This document shows, piece by piece, positions 18,275 through 26,381 of a stretch of 64,000 nt of DNA. Position 1 is the first letter of the stretch. Each line of letters begins with the position of its first letter. The notes beneath the pieces are model-generated. The model had not been told where the DNA came from and did no database searches. It saw only the letters and a list, made by a program, of their open reading frames with translations. The translations under genes were made by a program, and so were the position numbers. The DNA comes from Gordonia jinghuaiqii. GTDB lineage: Bacteria > Actinomycetota > Actinomycetes > Mycobacteriales > Mycobacteriaceae. The stretch spans positions 620,001 through 684,000 of the forward strand of contig NZ_CP059491.1 in assembly GCF_014041935.1 (NCBI RefSeq), read 5' to 3'.

Positions 18275-19456
18275 ATGACCACTTCGCTTCCCCGGCAAGA
18301 TCGAATCCGGCGTGCGCTCGACCTCCTGCGCAACGAGACGACCGACAAGTTCGACGAGATCGTGCAATTCGAGCCCGAGGAGTTCACCGACTCGGCGCTC
18401 GCCAAGGAGGAGCGCGACCACATCTTCGGCCGCGTCCCCTCGATCGTCGCGCACGGTAGCGAGATCTCGCGGCCCAACGACTTCGTGACTGTCCAGATGC
18501 CGCGGAACAACATCATCGTGGTGCGGCAGAAGGACGGGAGCGTCCGCTCCTTCGTCAATCTCTGTCGGCATCGCGGGGCGATGCTGGAGAAGAGTGAGAA
18601 GGGGCGCTGCCGGATCTTCTCCTGCGGTTACCATCGCTGGTCCTACGACCCGGACGGATCGCTGCGGACCATCACGCGCGATTCGACTTTCGGCGATGTG
18701 GACCGTTCCGACCACGGGTTGATCGAGATCCCGACCGAGGAACGTCACGGGTTCATCTGGGTCGTCGACAATGCCTCGGCCGAGATCGACGTCGCGGCCT
18801 GGCTCGGTCCCGAGATCGACCCGATGCTCGCCGAGTACAACTTGGACAAGCTGGTCTGTTTCCGGGCTGCGGGTTTCGACGAACCCACGAACTGGAAGAT
18901 AATGCAGGATGCGTTCCTGGATGGTTACCACATCCAGTACGCGCACCCGAACACAGCTGGAAAGATCATCCACACCAACGTGATGGCCTTCGAGGACTTC
19001 GGTCGGCACTGTCGATTCATCGCGCCGCGTAAGTCGATCGACCGCTTCCTCGAAGAGGATCCGGGTGACATCCCGCTGGACAAGTACGTCACCGAGACAC
19101 ACTGGCTCGGCCCGAACAGCACCCTGCTTCGTCAACCGGATCACTTCCAGCTCTTGACGTTCCGGCCGCATCCCACCGACCCGACCAAGTCCCGGATGGA
19201 ACAGCGCCTGATGGTGCCGACCGTCGAGGACAGCGGCATGGAGCAGGAGCGCTGGGAGCGACTGTGGAACAAGAACTGGGAGATCCTGCTCGCGGTCCTG
19301 CATCAGGAGGACTTCCCGTTGCTGCGGGATTCGCAGCAGGGCATGGGCAGTGCCGACGCGGGAGACATGTTGCTCGGCCGCAACGAGATCGCCAACCAGG
19401 TCTTCCGGCGTGAGACCAAGCGACTCGTGGCCGAAGGTCGTGCCGCAGGCTCGTGA
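18275..19456 (+). CDS. Rieske non-haem iron oxygenase, large subunit
   Basis: Aromatic-ring-hydroxylating oxygenase alpha subunit, 393 residues. The Rieske [2Fe-2S] site is C97-x-H99-x17-C117-x2-H120. The catalytic iron site is in DAFLDGYHIQYAH (Asp216, His219, His224), with a later Asp near HQEDF as the probable third ligand. GGAGG precedes the ATG. No small (beta) subunit is nearby, so it is probably an alpha-only enzyme. It does not look like KshA. The PDR-type reductase at 41043 is the only candidate electron donor in the region. Substrate unknown. Confidence 0.9.
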   Translation: MTTSLPRQDRIRRALDLLRNETTDKFDEIVQFEPEEFTDSALAKEERDHIFGRVPSIVAHGSEISRPNDFVTVQMPRNNIIVVRQKDGSVRSFVNLCRHRGAMLEKSEKGRCRIFSCGYHRWSYDPDGSLRTITRDSTFGDVDRSDHGLIEIPTEERHGFIWVVDNASAEIDVAAWLGPEIDPMLAEYNLDKLVCFRAAGFDEPTNWKIMQDAFLDGYHIQYAHPNTAGKIIHTNVMAFEDFGRHCRFIAPRKSIDRFLEEDPGDIPLDKYVTETHWLGPNSTLLRQPDHFQLLTFRPHPTDPTKSRMEQRLMVPTVEDSGMEQERWERLWNKNWEILLAVLHQEDFPLLRDSQQGMGSADAGDMLLGRNEIANQVFRRETKRLVAEGRAAGS

Positions 19457-19510
19457 TGTCCGGGATGCCGGGTTCGTCGGAACCGGCCCGCGACCGCAAA
19501 GTCCGATTTA

Positions 19511-19527
19511 TCCTATAACCGTTAGGT
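19511..19527. promoter_or_regulatory. TCCTA-N7-TAGGT operator before acyl-CoA synthetase
   Basis: 17-bp site with one mismatch to the ACCTA-N7-TAGGT palindrome, lying in an AT-rich patch (ATTTATCCTATAACC) about 95 bases upstream of the acyl-CoA synthetase ATG. Confidence 0.55.
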
Positions 19528-19619
19528 GGGTGGGGGCCGGCTGATCCGCCGGCTCTGCGCCTGCGGCGGCCGCACCCCTCGGCCGTATCGAACCTGTTGA
19601 CAGAGAAGAAAGTACGATC

Positions 19620-21140
19620 ATGACCACAACCATCGGCAAGGCGCTCGACTGGTGGGCCCGTACCAAGGGCGATACCACCGCTGTGGTTTTCTCCGATTCC
19701 GAGATCTCCTACCGTGAGCTGCGGGACTGGAGCAGTCGCATCGCCCGTCTCCTCGTGGAGGCCAAGGGTGTCGCTCCCGGCGCCCGGGTGGGTCTGCTCG
19801 GGCCGAACTCGCTCGAGTGGCCGGTCGCGGCCCTCGGTGCGCTGAAGTCCGGCGGCGTCCTGGTTCCGCTGAACAGTCGCTACCGTCCCGCCGAGCTCCG
19901 GAAGATCGCCGACGACGCCGGTATCGGCGTCGTGATCGTGGCCCCGGGCTTCGAGCAGCTGGCCGAGGACACCGCGGCGATCGGTGAACCGTTCGGCGTT
20001 GTCACCTACGCCGAGCTCGAGGCGCTGCGCGCCGGCGGCGCGGACAGCTTCCGCGTCGATCTCGAACCCGACGAGCCGACGACCGTGCTGTTCACCAGCG
20101 GGTCCACCGGGCTGTCCAAGGGCGTGATCCTCACCAACCGGACGCTCATGTCGATCGTCTTCGAGAACACCCTCACCGAGGAGGGTTTCCGGCCGGGAAC
20201 CACCACGCTGCTGGTCCTGCCGCTCGCCTTCACCCCGGGCCTGGTGTACGGCCTCCTCATCACGACGGTTCTGGGCGGCACGTTGGTTGTCGAACCCGAA
20301 CTGAATCCCTCGAACGCGGTGAAGCTCCTCGAGAAGCACTCGGTGGAGGCAATTTTCGGCGTCCCGCTGATCTTCGAGGCCATCTCGCGTGCCCCGGAGT
20401 TCGCCGACGCGGACCTGAGCGCTCTGAAGACCGCGATCGTGGGCGGCGCAGCCGTACCGGTGCCGCTGCTGAAGCGCTGGGCCGACAAGGGTGTCCTGTT
20501 GCGCCAGATCTACGGCATGACCGAGGCCGGCGGTGTCGCGACCGCGACGATCCGCGAGGAGGCCTTCGAGTTCCCGGATCGGTGCGGCACGGGGTCGATC
20601 TTCACCGAGGTCAAGGTCTTCAACGACAAGGGTGAGGAAGCGGCTCCCGGAGAAGCGGGCGAACTCGTTGTCCGCGGCCCTGGCGTCACGCCCGGCTACT
20701 GGAACGACCCCGAGACGACCGCGCAGGCCCTCCGTGATGGCTGGCTGCACAGTGGCGACCTCGGCGAGGCCGACGAGGACGGCCGGGTGAAGTTCGTCGA
20801 CCGCCTCAAGGACCTCATCATCTCCGGCGGCATCAACATCTCGCCGGTGGAACTCGAGATCGCGATCGGCGCCATCGACGGTGTCCAGGAGGTTGCCGTG
20901 ATCGCGGCGAACGACGACCGGTTCGGCGAGACCCCGGCGGCGATCGTGACGGCCGCCGCCGATGTCGACGAGAAGACGATCGTCGAGCACTGCGAGAAGG
21001 TCCTGGCCGACTTCAAGGTGCCCCGCTACGTCGTGATCCGTCAGGACCCGCTGCCCCGTCTCCCCAGCGGGAAGATCGCCAAGACGGTGATCCGGGACGA
21101 GTACAAGGATGTGGACACTCGCTTCGAGCGCGTGCGCTGA
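19620..21140 (+). CDS. Acyl-CoA synthetase / AMP-binding ligase
   Basis: Activates a carboxylic acid to its CoA thioester through an acyl-adenylate. The 506-residue protein has the AMP-binding motif LFTSGSTGLSKGV (residues ~157-169), YGMTEAGG, the hinge segment WLHSGDLGEADEDGRVKFVDRLKD and the C-terminal catalytic Lys in PSGKIAKTVI. Length and N-terminus fit the short/medium FadD group. It is monocistronic, with an operator upstream and a strong terminator downstream. It should act on the acid produced by the P450/SDR/aldehyde dehydrogenase steps. Confidence 0.9.
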   Translation: MTTTIGKALDWWARTKGDTTAVVFSDSEISYRELRDWSSRIARLLVEAKGVAPGARVGLLGPNSLEWPVAALGALKSGGVLVPLNSRYRPAELRKIADDAGIGVVIVAPGFEQLAEDTAAIGEPFGVVTYAELEALRAGGADSFRVDLEPDEPTTVLFTSGSTGLSKGVILTNRTLMSIVFENTLTEEGFRPGTTTLLVLPLAFTPGLVYGLLITTVLGGTLVVEPELNPSNAVKLLEKHSVEAIFGVPLIFEAISRAPEFADADLSALKTAIVGGAAVPVPLLKRWADKGVLLRQIYGMTEAGGVATATIREEAFEFPDRCGTGSIFTEVKVFNDKGEEAAPGEAGELVVRGPGVTPGYWNDPETTAQALRDGWLHSGDLGEADEDGRVKFVDRLKDLIISGGINISPVELEIAIGAIDGVQEVAVIAANDDRFGETPAAIVTAAADVDEKTIVEHCEKVLADFKVPRYVVIRQDPLPRLPSGKIAKTVIRDEYKDVDTRFERVR

Positions 21141-21181
21141 GGGGTGCGCGCGGGTTAGACGGGTACGCGCTGGTTGTGAGG

Positions 21182-21222
21182 CGGCCGAGGTGCGGAGGAC
21201 ATCCGCACCTCGGCCGTTTTTC
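21182..21222 (+). terminator. Strong rho-independent terminator with T-run
   Basis: Perfect 15-bp stem CGGCCGAGGTGCGGA / TCCGCACCTCGGCCG with a 5-base loop followed by TTTTTCTTT, 41 bases after the acyl-CoA synthetase stop. Confidence 0.92.
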
Positions 21223-21286
21223 TTTGCCGGCCTGCTCGGCGCGACGGCCGACGAGGCTGTCTCGTTTTTTGAGCCTCGCGGACATA

Positions 21287-21301
21287 TGACACAGTTTGTC
21301 C
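21287..21301. promoter_or_regulatory. TGACA-N5-TGTCC palindrome, likely autoregulatory operator
   Basis: TGACA-CAGTT-TGTCC lies 32 bases upstream of the GTG of the tetR gene. It is also framed as GGACA-N12-TGTCC. Same arms as 13744-13758. Confidence 0.55.
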
Positions 21302-21333
21302 GTTGTAGCATGGCTTTCGGGAGGTGCACTCAC

Positions 21334-21969
21334 GTGGCACGCAGGAAGACGGGCAACGTCCTGAGCGAGGACGTCGACGAGGCCCGTAAACAGATCATGG
21401 TCGCTGCCGAGAAGGTTTTCCAGCGATTCGGCGTATCCAAGACGACGATGGACGACATCGGTCGTGAGGCCGGCGTGTCCCGTCCGACTGTCTACCGCTA
21501 TTTCGGCGACCGCGACACTCTCATCTCGGCCATCATCGAACGACGGTCGCGCATGCTGTTCGCCAAGGCGCGAAAGTTCCTGCTGGAGAAGGAGTCCTTC
21601 GCCGACCAGCTCGTCGAGGGTCTCATCTTCCTGGTCGACCGCGGACGCCGCGATCCGTTGATCCGCATCCTGGTCAGTCCCGAACACATGCAGATGGCCG
21701 AACCCCTCGTCGGAGCGTCGGGGCTTGCCGCCCGGCTGACCGCGGAGATGTGGGATCCGGTCATCGAACAGGCGATGGAGCGCGGCGAGATCCGTCGGGA
21801 TCTCGACAAGGAGAAGATGGCCGAGTGGATCGCACTCGTCCAGTTCATCCTCGTCGGCCGTTTGGATTTCGACCGCCCGGACGACCCGGAACATCGAGAG
21901 ATGTTGCGGAACTTCGTACTTCCGTCGTTTTTACCGAGTGCGGTGCCGGCCGCTGCAGCCAAGCGCTGA
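21334..21969 (+). CDS. TetR family transcriptional regulator (first)
   Basis: A 211-residue regulator. The N-terminal DNA-binding domain is clear: AAEKVFQRFGVSKTTMDDIGREAGVSRPTVYRYFGDRDTL is condensed in residues ~18-57. The C-terminal ligand domain is variable. The GTG at 21334 is preferred because GGGAGG ends nine bases before it; an in-frame ATG at 21310 would overlap that ribosome-binding site. It stands between the acyl-CoA synthetase and the mce operon in the same direction. The palindrome in front of it suggests autoregulation and control of the aldehyde dehydrogenase at 13879. Confidence 0.88.
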   Translation: MARRKTGNVLSEDVDEARKQIMVAAEKVFQRFGVSKTTMDDIGREAGVSRPTVYRYFGDRDTLISAIIERRSRMLFAKARKFLLEKESFADQLVEGLIFLVDRGRRDPLIRILVSPEHMQMAEPLVGASGLAARLTAEMWDPVIEQAMERGEIRRDLDKEKMAEWIALVQFILVGRLDFDRPDDPEHREMLRNFVLPSFLPSAVPAAAAKR

Positions 21970-21983
21970 CCCGAAAACCAAGT

Positions 21984-22064
21984 GCGCCCCTGAAATCCAT
22001 CCTCCACAGACCGCCCGATGACACTGTGTCCGGCGCGGCTGCCGAGGGTAGTTTTCAGGGGCGC
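21984..22064. terminator. Inverted repeat with 12-bp arms, probable terminator
   Basis: GCGCCCCTGAAA at 21984 and its exact complement at 22053-22064, separated by 57 bases. It lies 14 bases after the tetR stop and just beyond the stop of the minus-strand ligase remnant, so it may once have ended both genes. Confidence 0.5.
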
Positions 22065-22070
22065 TTTCGG

Positions 22071-22210
22071 TTACGGCAGACTCTCCGAGTAGATTTCGCC
22101 GATCACCGCGGTGCATTTGTCGGCGGCGGCGCGGCGCTTGAGTTTCATCGTGGGAGTCGGTTCGTGGTTCTCGGGTGGGCCCAGAATGCGCGGTGTCGCC
22201 GTGGTTGTCT
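22071..22210 (-). pseudogene. C-terminal remnant of a long-chain acyl-CoA ligase (FAA1-like)
   Basis: Reading the minus strand to the TAA at 22071 gives about 45 codons ending ...PTMKLKRRAAADKCTAVIGE and IYSESLP. TPTMKLKR followed by an acidic, Tyr-containing end is the characteristic C-terminus of FAA1/FadD15-type long-chain AMP-binding ligases. Family-like sequence stops before ~22210 and nothing upstream continues it, so about 550 residues are missing. It is a decayed gene end, not related closely to the intact synthetase at 19620. Confidence 0.65.
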
Positions 22211-22302
22211 GGATTCAGTCGGAATTAATCTAACGGTAGTAGATGGTGACTCTGGCTCAAGTCACGCGACGAGCAGGCATTTTGGCCGGTCTGGCGAATT
22301 TC

Positions 22303-22336
22303 GAGCTGCTGACACTTGACAGGTAACGTCTCATGT
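22303..22336 (+). promoter_or_regulatory. Bipartite element GAGCTGCTGACA-N11-ACGTCTCATGT, copy 2
   Basis: Same two blocks and the same 11-base spacing as 15553-15586. The spacer differs (CTTGACAGGTA here) and contains a near-perfect -35 box TTGACA. It marks the mce promoter. Confidence 0.68.
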
Positions 22337-22381
22337 CTGCTAACCTGAGCAAGCTTCAAGTGGTGGGCATCACACCGATAC

Positions 22382-22398
22382 GCCTAACAGGTTTAGGC
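22382..22398. promoter_or_regulatory. GCCTA-N7-TAGGC operator in the mce leader
   Basis: 17-bp palindrome with perfect arms (6 bp if counted GCCTAA/TTAGGC) that fits the ACCTA-N7-TAGGT family with one symmetric change. It lies about 35 bases after the predicted -10 box, where a bound repressor would block elongation. Confidence 0.6.
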
Positions 22399-22552
22399 CA
22401 TAGGGTGACGCCCTACGTCGGGGGAGGCTTCCAGGCCCTCTGGACGACACCGGCGCGCGGCTCAGCCCAAAGGACCCGCTCCGGGGTCGTGGGATTCGTG
22501 TCGGCATCAGCCCGAACGTGTCACCACTCCCAAAGAATTCGAGAGGACCGTG

Positions 22553-23413
22553 ATGACTGTCAGTGCTCTGGGAGAGCGCAGTCCGGGAATCAGATCGGCC
22601 GAGGCGCTACGCAAGGTCGGCGCCGGTGTGACCGACCGGATCAGCCGCAGTCTGGCGACCATCGGGCGTTCGGCGCGGCTGGCCGCGGAGATGATCATGT
22701 TCGCGATCACCGATACGTTCACACTCCGCCTGGCCGGCGGTGAGGTGATCGATCAGATGTGGAAACTGTTCAAGGTCACCGCACTTCCCGCTCTGTTGAT
22801 GGCGGTTCCCATCGGTGCCGAGGTGTCGGTGCAGGTGGGTGGCGTCATGGATCAGGTCGGCGCGAACTCCCTCGCGGGAGCGGCGTCGGGTCTGGGCGTG
22901 GTGAGCCAGGGCGCGCCGATGGCCGCCGGCCTCCTGATGAGCGGCGCGGCCGCCTCGGCGATCGCCTCCGACCTCGGTGCGCGGTCGATCCGCGAGGAGA
23001 TCGAGGCGATGCGGGTGATCGGCGTCAACCCGGTCCAGCGGCTCATCGTGCCGCGGTTCCTGGCGATGCTCGCCATCGCGCCCGCGCTCTGCGTGATGAT
23101 CATCGCGTCCGGTGTGGGCGCGGGCCTGGCAATCGCGGCGAACGTCAACGACGTTGTCCCGGCCAGCTTCTGGCAGTCCTTCGGTACCTTCGCGACCCCG
23201 ACCGACCTGATGTTCTCGGTGCTGAAGGCCGTGTTGTTCGCCTTCATCGTCGTGGTCATCGCAAGCCTGCGCGGCCTCGAGGCCAAAGGCGGTCCCAAGG
23301 GTGTGGCCAACGCGGTCAACGCCTCGGTGGTCCTCAGTGTCCTGTGTATTTTCATGACGAACATGGCGGTCAGTCAGCTGCAGGCCATGTTCTTCCCGGC
23401 CCAACTGGCGTGA
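22553..23413 (+). CDS. yrbEA: Mce permease subunit YrbE-A (MlaE family)
   Basis: One of two integral membrane subunits of the Mce lipid importer, 286 residues with five to six helices and the MlaE-family loop REEIEAMRVIGVNPVQRLIVPRF. GAGAGGACC precedes the ATG (22553); a GTG lies one codon earlier. It opens the operon yrbEA-yrbEB-mceA-F and should pair with YrbE-B and be driven by MceG. Confidence 0.94.
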   Translation: MTVSALGERSPGIRSAEALRKVGAGVTDRISRSLATIGRSARLAAEMIMFAITDTFTLRLAGGEVIDQMWKLFKVTALPALLMAVPIGAEVSVQVGGVMDQVGANSLAGAASGLGVVSQGAPMAAGLLMSGAAASAIASDLGARSIREEIEAMRVIGVNPVQRLIVPRFLAMLAIAPALCVMIIASGVGAGLAIAANVNDVVPASFWQSFGTFATPTDLMFSVLKAVLFAFIVVVIASLRGLEAKGGPKGVANAVNASVVLSVLCIFMTNMAVSQLQAMFFPAQLA

Positions 23414-23420
23414 GGCTCAG

Positions 23421-24284
23421 ATGACGACAGAGAGTGCTACGGCCACCCCGGGGATCACCCGCCTGGGCCGGGCGTTGAACGAGCGCGTGACCGCGGCCAT
23501 CGCGACCTTCGGTCAGATCGTGGTGTTCGTCGGCAAGACCTTCGCGTTGCTGCCGACGACGATTCGCCACTATCGCAAGCAAACGCTCAAGACCATGAAC
23601 GACATGGCCTGGGGGAGTGGATCGATCATCGTCGACGGCGGTGTGGTCAGCCTGATGTTCTTCCTTGGCATCGCGGTGGGTTCGGTGGTCGCGATCATGG
23701 CCTTCATGGCCTTCGATCTCCTGGGGTTCGGAGCGCTGACCGGAATCATCAACTCGTTCGGCAACATCCGCGTGGTGGCGCCGATCATCACCGGCATCGG
23801 CTTCGCGGCGCAGGCCGGCTGCCGGATGACCGCGGAGATCGGCGCCATGCGAATCTCCGAGGAGATCGACGCGACCGAGACCATGGGTCTGCGGGCGATC
23901 CCGTTCGTGGTGGGAACCCGCCTCATCGGCGGAATGCTCGTGGTGCTGCCGAGCTATCTCATGGCGCTGGTGGTCAGTTTCATCACCGGCGGGTTGATCG
24001 TGAAGCTCTTCCACGATCAACCCGAAGGCACCTACGACCACTATTTCGCGCAGTTCATCTCGATACCGGATCTTCTCGCATCGGTCGCCAAGGCACTCAT
24101 CTTCTGCGCGGTGATCACCATCATCCATTGCTACTACGGTTATTTCGCATCCGGCGGGCCGGCAGGTGTCGGCGCCGCATCCGGGCGCGCCATCCGCGCG
24201 AGCCTGGTCGCCATCGTCGTTCTCAATTTCCTCATGACCGTGGCCATCTGGGGCCTCAATCCGGTCCTTCCGTTCAGGGGTTGA
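23421..24284 (+). CDS. yrbEB: Mce permease subunit YrbE-B (MlaE family)
   Basis: Second permease subunit, 287 residues. After a cytoplasmic N-terminus (~60 residues) come the helices and the family loop SEEIDATETMGLRAIPFVVGTRL. Seven bases separate it from yrbEA, and mceA starts right after it. Confidence 0.94.
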   Translation: MTTESATATPGITRLGRALNERVTAAIATFGQIVVFVGKTFALLPTTIRHYRKQTLKTMNDMAWGSGSIIVDGGVVSLMFFLGIAVGSVVAIMAFMAFDLLGFGALTGIINSFGNIRVVAPIITGIGFAAQAGCRMTAEIGAMRISEEIDATETMGLRAIPFVVGTRLIGGMLVVLPSYLMALVVSFITGGLIVKLFHDQPEGTYDHYFAQFISIPDLLASVAKALIFCAVITIIHCYYGYFASGGPAGVGAASGRAIRASLVAIVVLNFLMTVAIWGLNPVLPFRG

Positions 24285-24285
24285 C

Positions 24286-25371
24286 GTGTCAGTGAACAGC
24301 AGTCAGGACTTCATCAGAGGAGATGTCCGGGGCCAGTCCCGGACGCTCGTCACCGCCGGTCTCTCGGCACTGGTGGTGTTGGTGGTCGTCATCGCGGTGT
24401 TCGCGGTGGTCTACCCCCGCGCGACCGCGCCCCGGGGAACCGATCTGCACCTGGTTCTCCCGGCACTGGGACCCGGCGTCGAGAACGGGAGCAGGGTCCT
24501 GCTCCGCGGGGCCGAGGTCGGCGAGGTGACGGGCATCGACTCCACCGAGCCCGGCGTCGTCCACGTCGACGTGGTCCTCGACGAGCAGGCCGCAGGCAGC
24601 CTCACGGATTCATTCCAGCTCGACTACCGGCCGCAGAACTACTTCGGTGTCACCGCGGTCAATCTCGTGGCGATGCCGGGTGGGGAGAGCCTGCGCAGCG
24701 GTCAGACCGTACGCCGTGAGGCCGCACCGGATTTCACCATGTCGACCATGATCGAACGCAGCTCGATCGTCGTGGACGGGACGCTGACCCGCGACATGAT
24801 CGACAGCCTCGACGAGGTGATGCGCTATGCAAACGGCCTGTCGCCGCTGATCGAGACCGCGATCATCTTCACCGACAAGGTGGCGCGTACGCAGCGCCAG
24901 ATGCCGAGCACGCTGCTCGGCAAGATGAACGACCTCGCCGAGGCCTTTCCCGGTTTCAACCGGGAGGCGATGAAGAGCCTCGATGCGATCAGCAACAACG
25001 TCCTCAACAAGCTGCCTGATGGTTCACGCGGAGTGGACGAGGCCTACCACGACCTGATGGACCGCTCGCTCACCGTCGCCGCCGACGGACTGTTCGGTGC
25101 CATCGGCACCCTGCTGGGCTCGCATGCCACGGATCTGACCCCGGTGGTCACCTCGATCAAGTACCTGGTCGACCCGGTGCCGCAGATGATCGGCAGCGGT
25201 GCGTCGATGGCAAAGACACGAAAGGCAATCGAACAGTTGCGCAACACGTTCAAGGGCGACGAGAAGGCCAAGACCGTGCAGATCCGTCTGCTCCTCGACA
25301 CCGTGCCCGCCGTCGCGGGTCCGCTGGCCCGCATGGGTGTCGTCGACGGCCCGCGCACCGGAGGCAACTGA
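24286..25371 (+). CDS. mceA: Mce family protein MceA
   Basis: Substrate-binding component of the Mce complex, 361 residues. One N-terminal membrane helix (residues ~16-42) anchors it and an MlaD domain follows (DLHLVLPALGPGVENGSRVLLRGAEVGEV, residues ~48-130, shown by GSRVLLRGAEVGEV). A long helical MCE C-terminal part forms the tunnel across the periplasm. GTG start one base after the yrbEB stop. Confidence 0.92.
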   Translation: MSVNSSQDFIRGDVRGQSRTLVTAGLSALVVLVVVIAVFAVVYPRATAPRGTDLHLVLPALGPGVENGSRVLLRGAEVGEVTGIDSTEPGVVHVDVVLDEQAAGSLTDSFQLDYRPQNYFGVTAVNLVAMPGGESLRSGQTVRREAAPDFTMSTMIERSSIVVDGTLTRDMIDSLDEVMRYANGLSPLIETAIIFTDKVARTQRQMPSTLLGKMNDLAEAFPGFNREAMKSLDAISNNVLNKLPDGSRGVDEAYHDLMDRSLTVAADGLFGAIGTLLGSHATDLTPVVTSIKYLVDPVPQMIGSGASMAKTRKAIEQLRNTFKGDEKAKTVQIRLLLDTVPAVAGPLARMGVVDGPRTGGN

Positions 25372-26381
25372 TGCTGACCTCACGCAACACGCTCTTCGCC
25401 GGCATCAAGGTCGCGGTCGTCGCGGTGATCACCGTCCTGTTGTTCATCCTGGTGATCAACGCGATGCGCAACCCCGTCGACGCCCAGGTGATCAAGTACC
25501 GAGCCGACTTCACCGACGCATCCGGCTTGCACGAGAACGGTGACGTTCGCTTCCGCGGCAAGCGCATCGGCAAGATCACCTCGGTGGATCTGCAGCGCGA
25601 TGCCGACGGAAAGCCCTTTGCCCGAGTCGAATTCACGATGGAAGACCAGCAGAAGCTGACGTCGACCACCACGCTCGCGATCAAGTACCAGAACCTCACC
25701 GGCGTGCGATACCTCGATGTCCGGCCGGGGGACGCCCCCGGCCAGATGGTCAGCCACGCGCCGACCTCCCAGACCGTGCCGTCCTTCGACATCACCGGTC
25801 TGTTCAACGGACTCCAACCGGTGCTGACGACCATGGACGCCGACGAGGTCAACCAGTTCAGCGAGAACGCGATCGCCTTGTTGCAGGGCGACGGTTCCGG
25901 TCTCGGACCGATGCTCGACAGCACCCAGAAACTGGCGGAGTACGCGAAGAACCGGCAGCAGCTGATCTCCACCCTCACCGCGAATCTCGCGCGCATCGCC
26001 GACACCATGGGTGGCCGTTCACCTCAGGTGATGGGGTTCCTGGAGGCCGTGGACCTGCCCATCAGCAATGCGATGACGGTGCTCGACGAGTTCGCTGTGA
26101 CGGCGAGTGCCGGCCCGGCCCTGTTCGAACCCGTCGAGCGTCTCCTGGTGGCGTTGGGCATCAATGAGCAGTTCAATGTCGACGAGTTCCTCCAGACCTC
26201 GTTCAAGTCGATGCAGGAGGCGCTGAACTCGTTCCAGCTCATGCCGAATGCACTGGCCGGCCTGCGGGGGATCGACACCCGCGCGTCGTTCTCGAAGCAG
26301 TGCACGAACGGGCGTGCGCAGCTCCCCGCCGATGTCCGTGTGCTCATGAGTGGTAGTGAGGTGGTCCTGTGCCAGCGATGA
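25371..26381 (+). CDS. mceB: Mce family protein MceB
   Basis: 336 residues: N-terminal membrane helix (AVVAVITVLLFILVINAM), MlaD domain with the typical GDVRFRGKRIGKITSVDL, then a helical region and a C-terminal Cys pair region (FSKQCTNGRAQL...EVVLCQR). Its ATG overlaps the mceA stop (TGATG). Confidence 0.93.
   Translation: MLTSRNTLFAGIKVAVVAVITVLLFILVINAMRNPVDAQVIKYRADFTDASGLHENGDVRFRGKRIGKITSVDLQRDADGKPFARVEFTMEDQQKLTSTTTLAIKYQNLTGVRYLDVRPGDAPGQMVSHAPTSQTVPSFDITGLFNGLQPVLTTMDADEVNQFSENAIALLQGDGSGLGPMLDSTQKLAEYAKNRQQLISTLTANLARIADTMGGRSPQVMGFLEAVDLPISNAMTVLDEFAVTASAGPALFEPVERLLVALGINEQFNVDEFLQTSFKSMQEALNSFQLMPNALAGLRGIDTRASFSKQCTNGRAQLPADVRVLMSGSEVVLCQR

Larger units (their letters stand above)
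21970..22552. other. Long upstream region of the mce operon
   Basis: This 583-base gap holds, in order: an inverted repeat GCGCCCCTGAAA/TTTCAGGGGCGC (21984-22064), a minus-strand remnant of an acyl-CoA ligase, an AT-richer stretch at 22205-22300, the bipartite element with a promoter (TTGACA at 22316, TAACCT at 22341), and a ~205-base untranslated leader. The leader can fold into several short hairpins, such as TAGGG-TGACG-CCCTA at 22401-22415. No known riboswitch class is recognised. Confidence 0.6.

Noticed and set aside
18275..19456. KshA, the 3-ketosteroid 9-alpha-hydroxylase oxygenase
   Set aside because: The Rieske and iron motifs are general; sequence around them looks like aromatic-ring oxygenase alpha subunits, and no other steroid-ring genes are present.
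19089..21329. 746-codon open frame on the minus strand over the acyl-CoA synthetase
   Set aside because: The plus strand carries the AMP-binding motifs; the antisense product is compositionally biased and covers a terminator.
22382..22398. KstR (cholesterol regulator) site in the mce leader, because it contains AAC-AG-GTT
   Set aside because: The outer T and A of the KstR consensus as I know it are absent, and the site fits the ACCTA-N7-TAGGT family better.
22345..22552. Known riboswitch in the mce leader
   Set aside because: None of the conserved cores I know (cobalamin box, TPP THI-box, SAM, ydaO, glycine) can be recognised.
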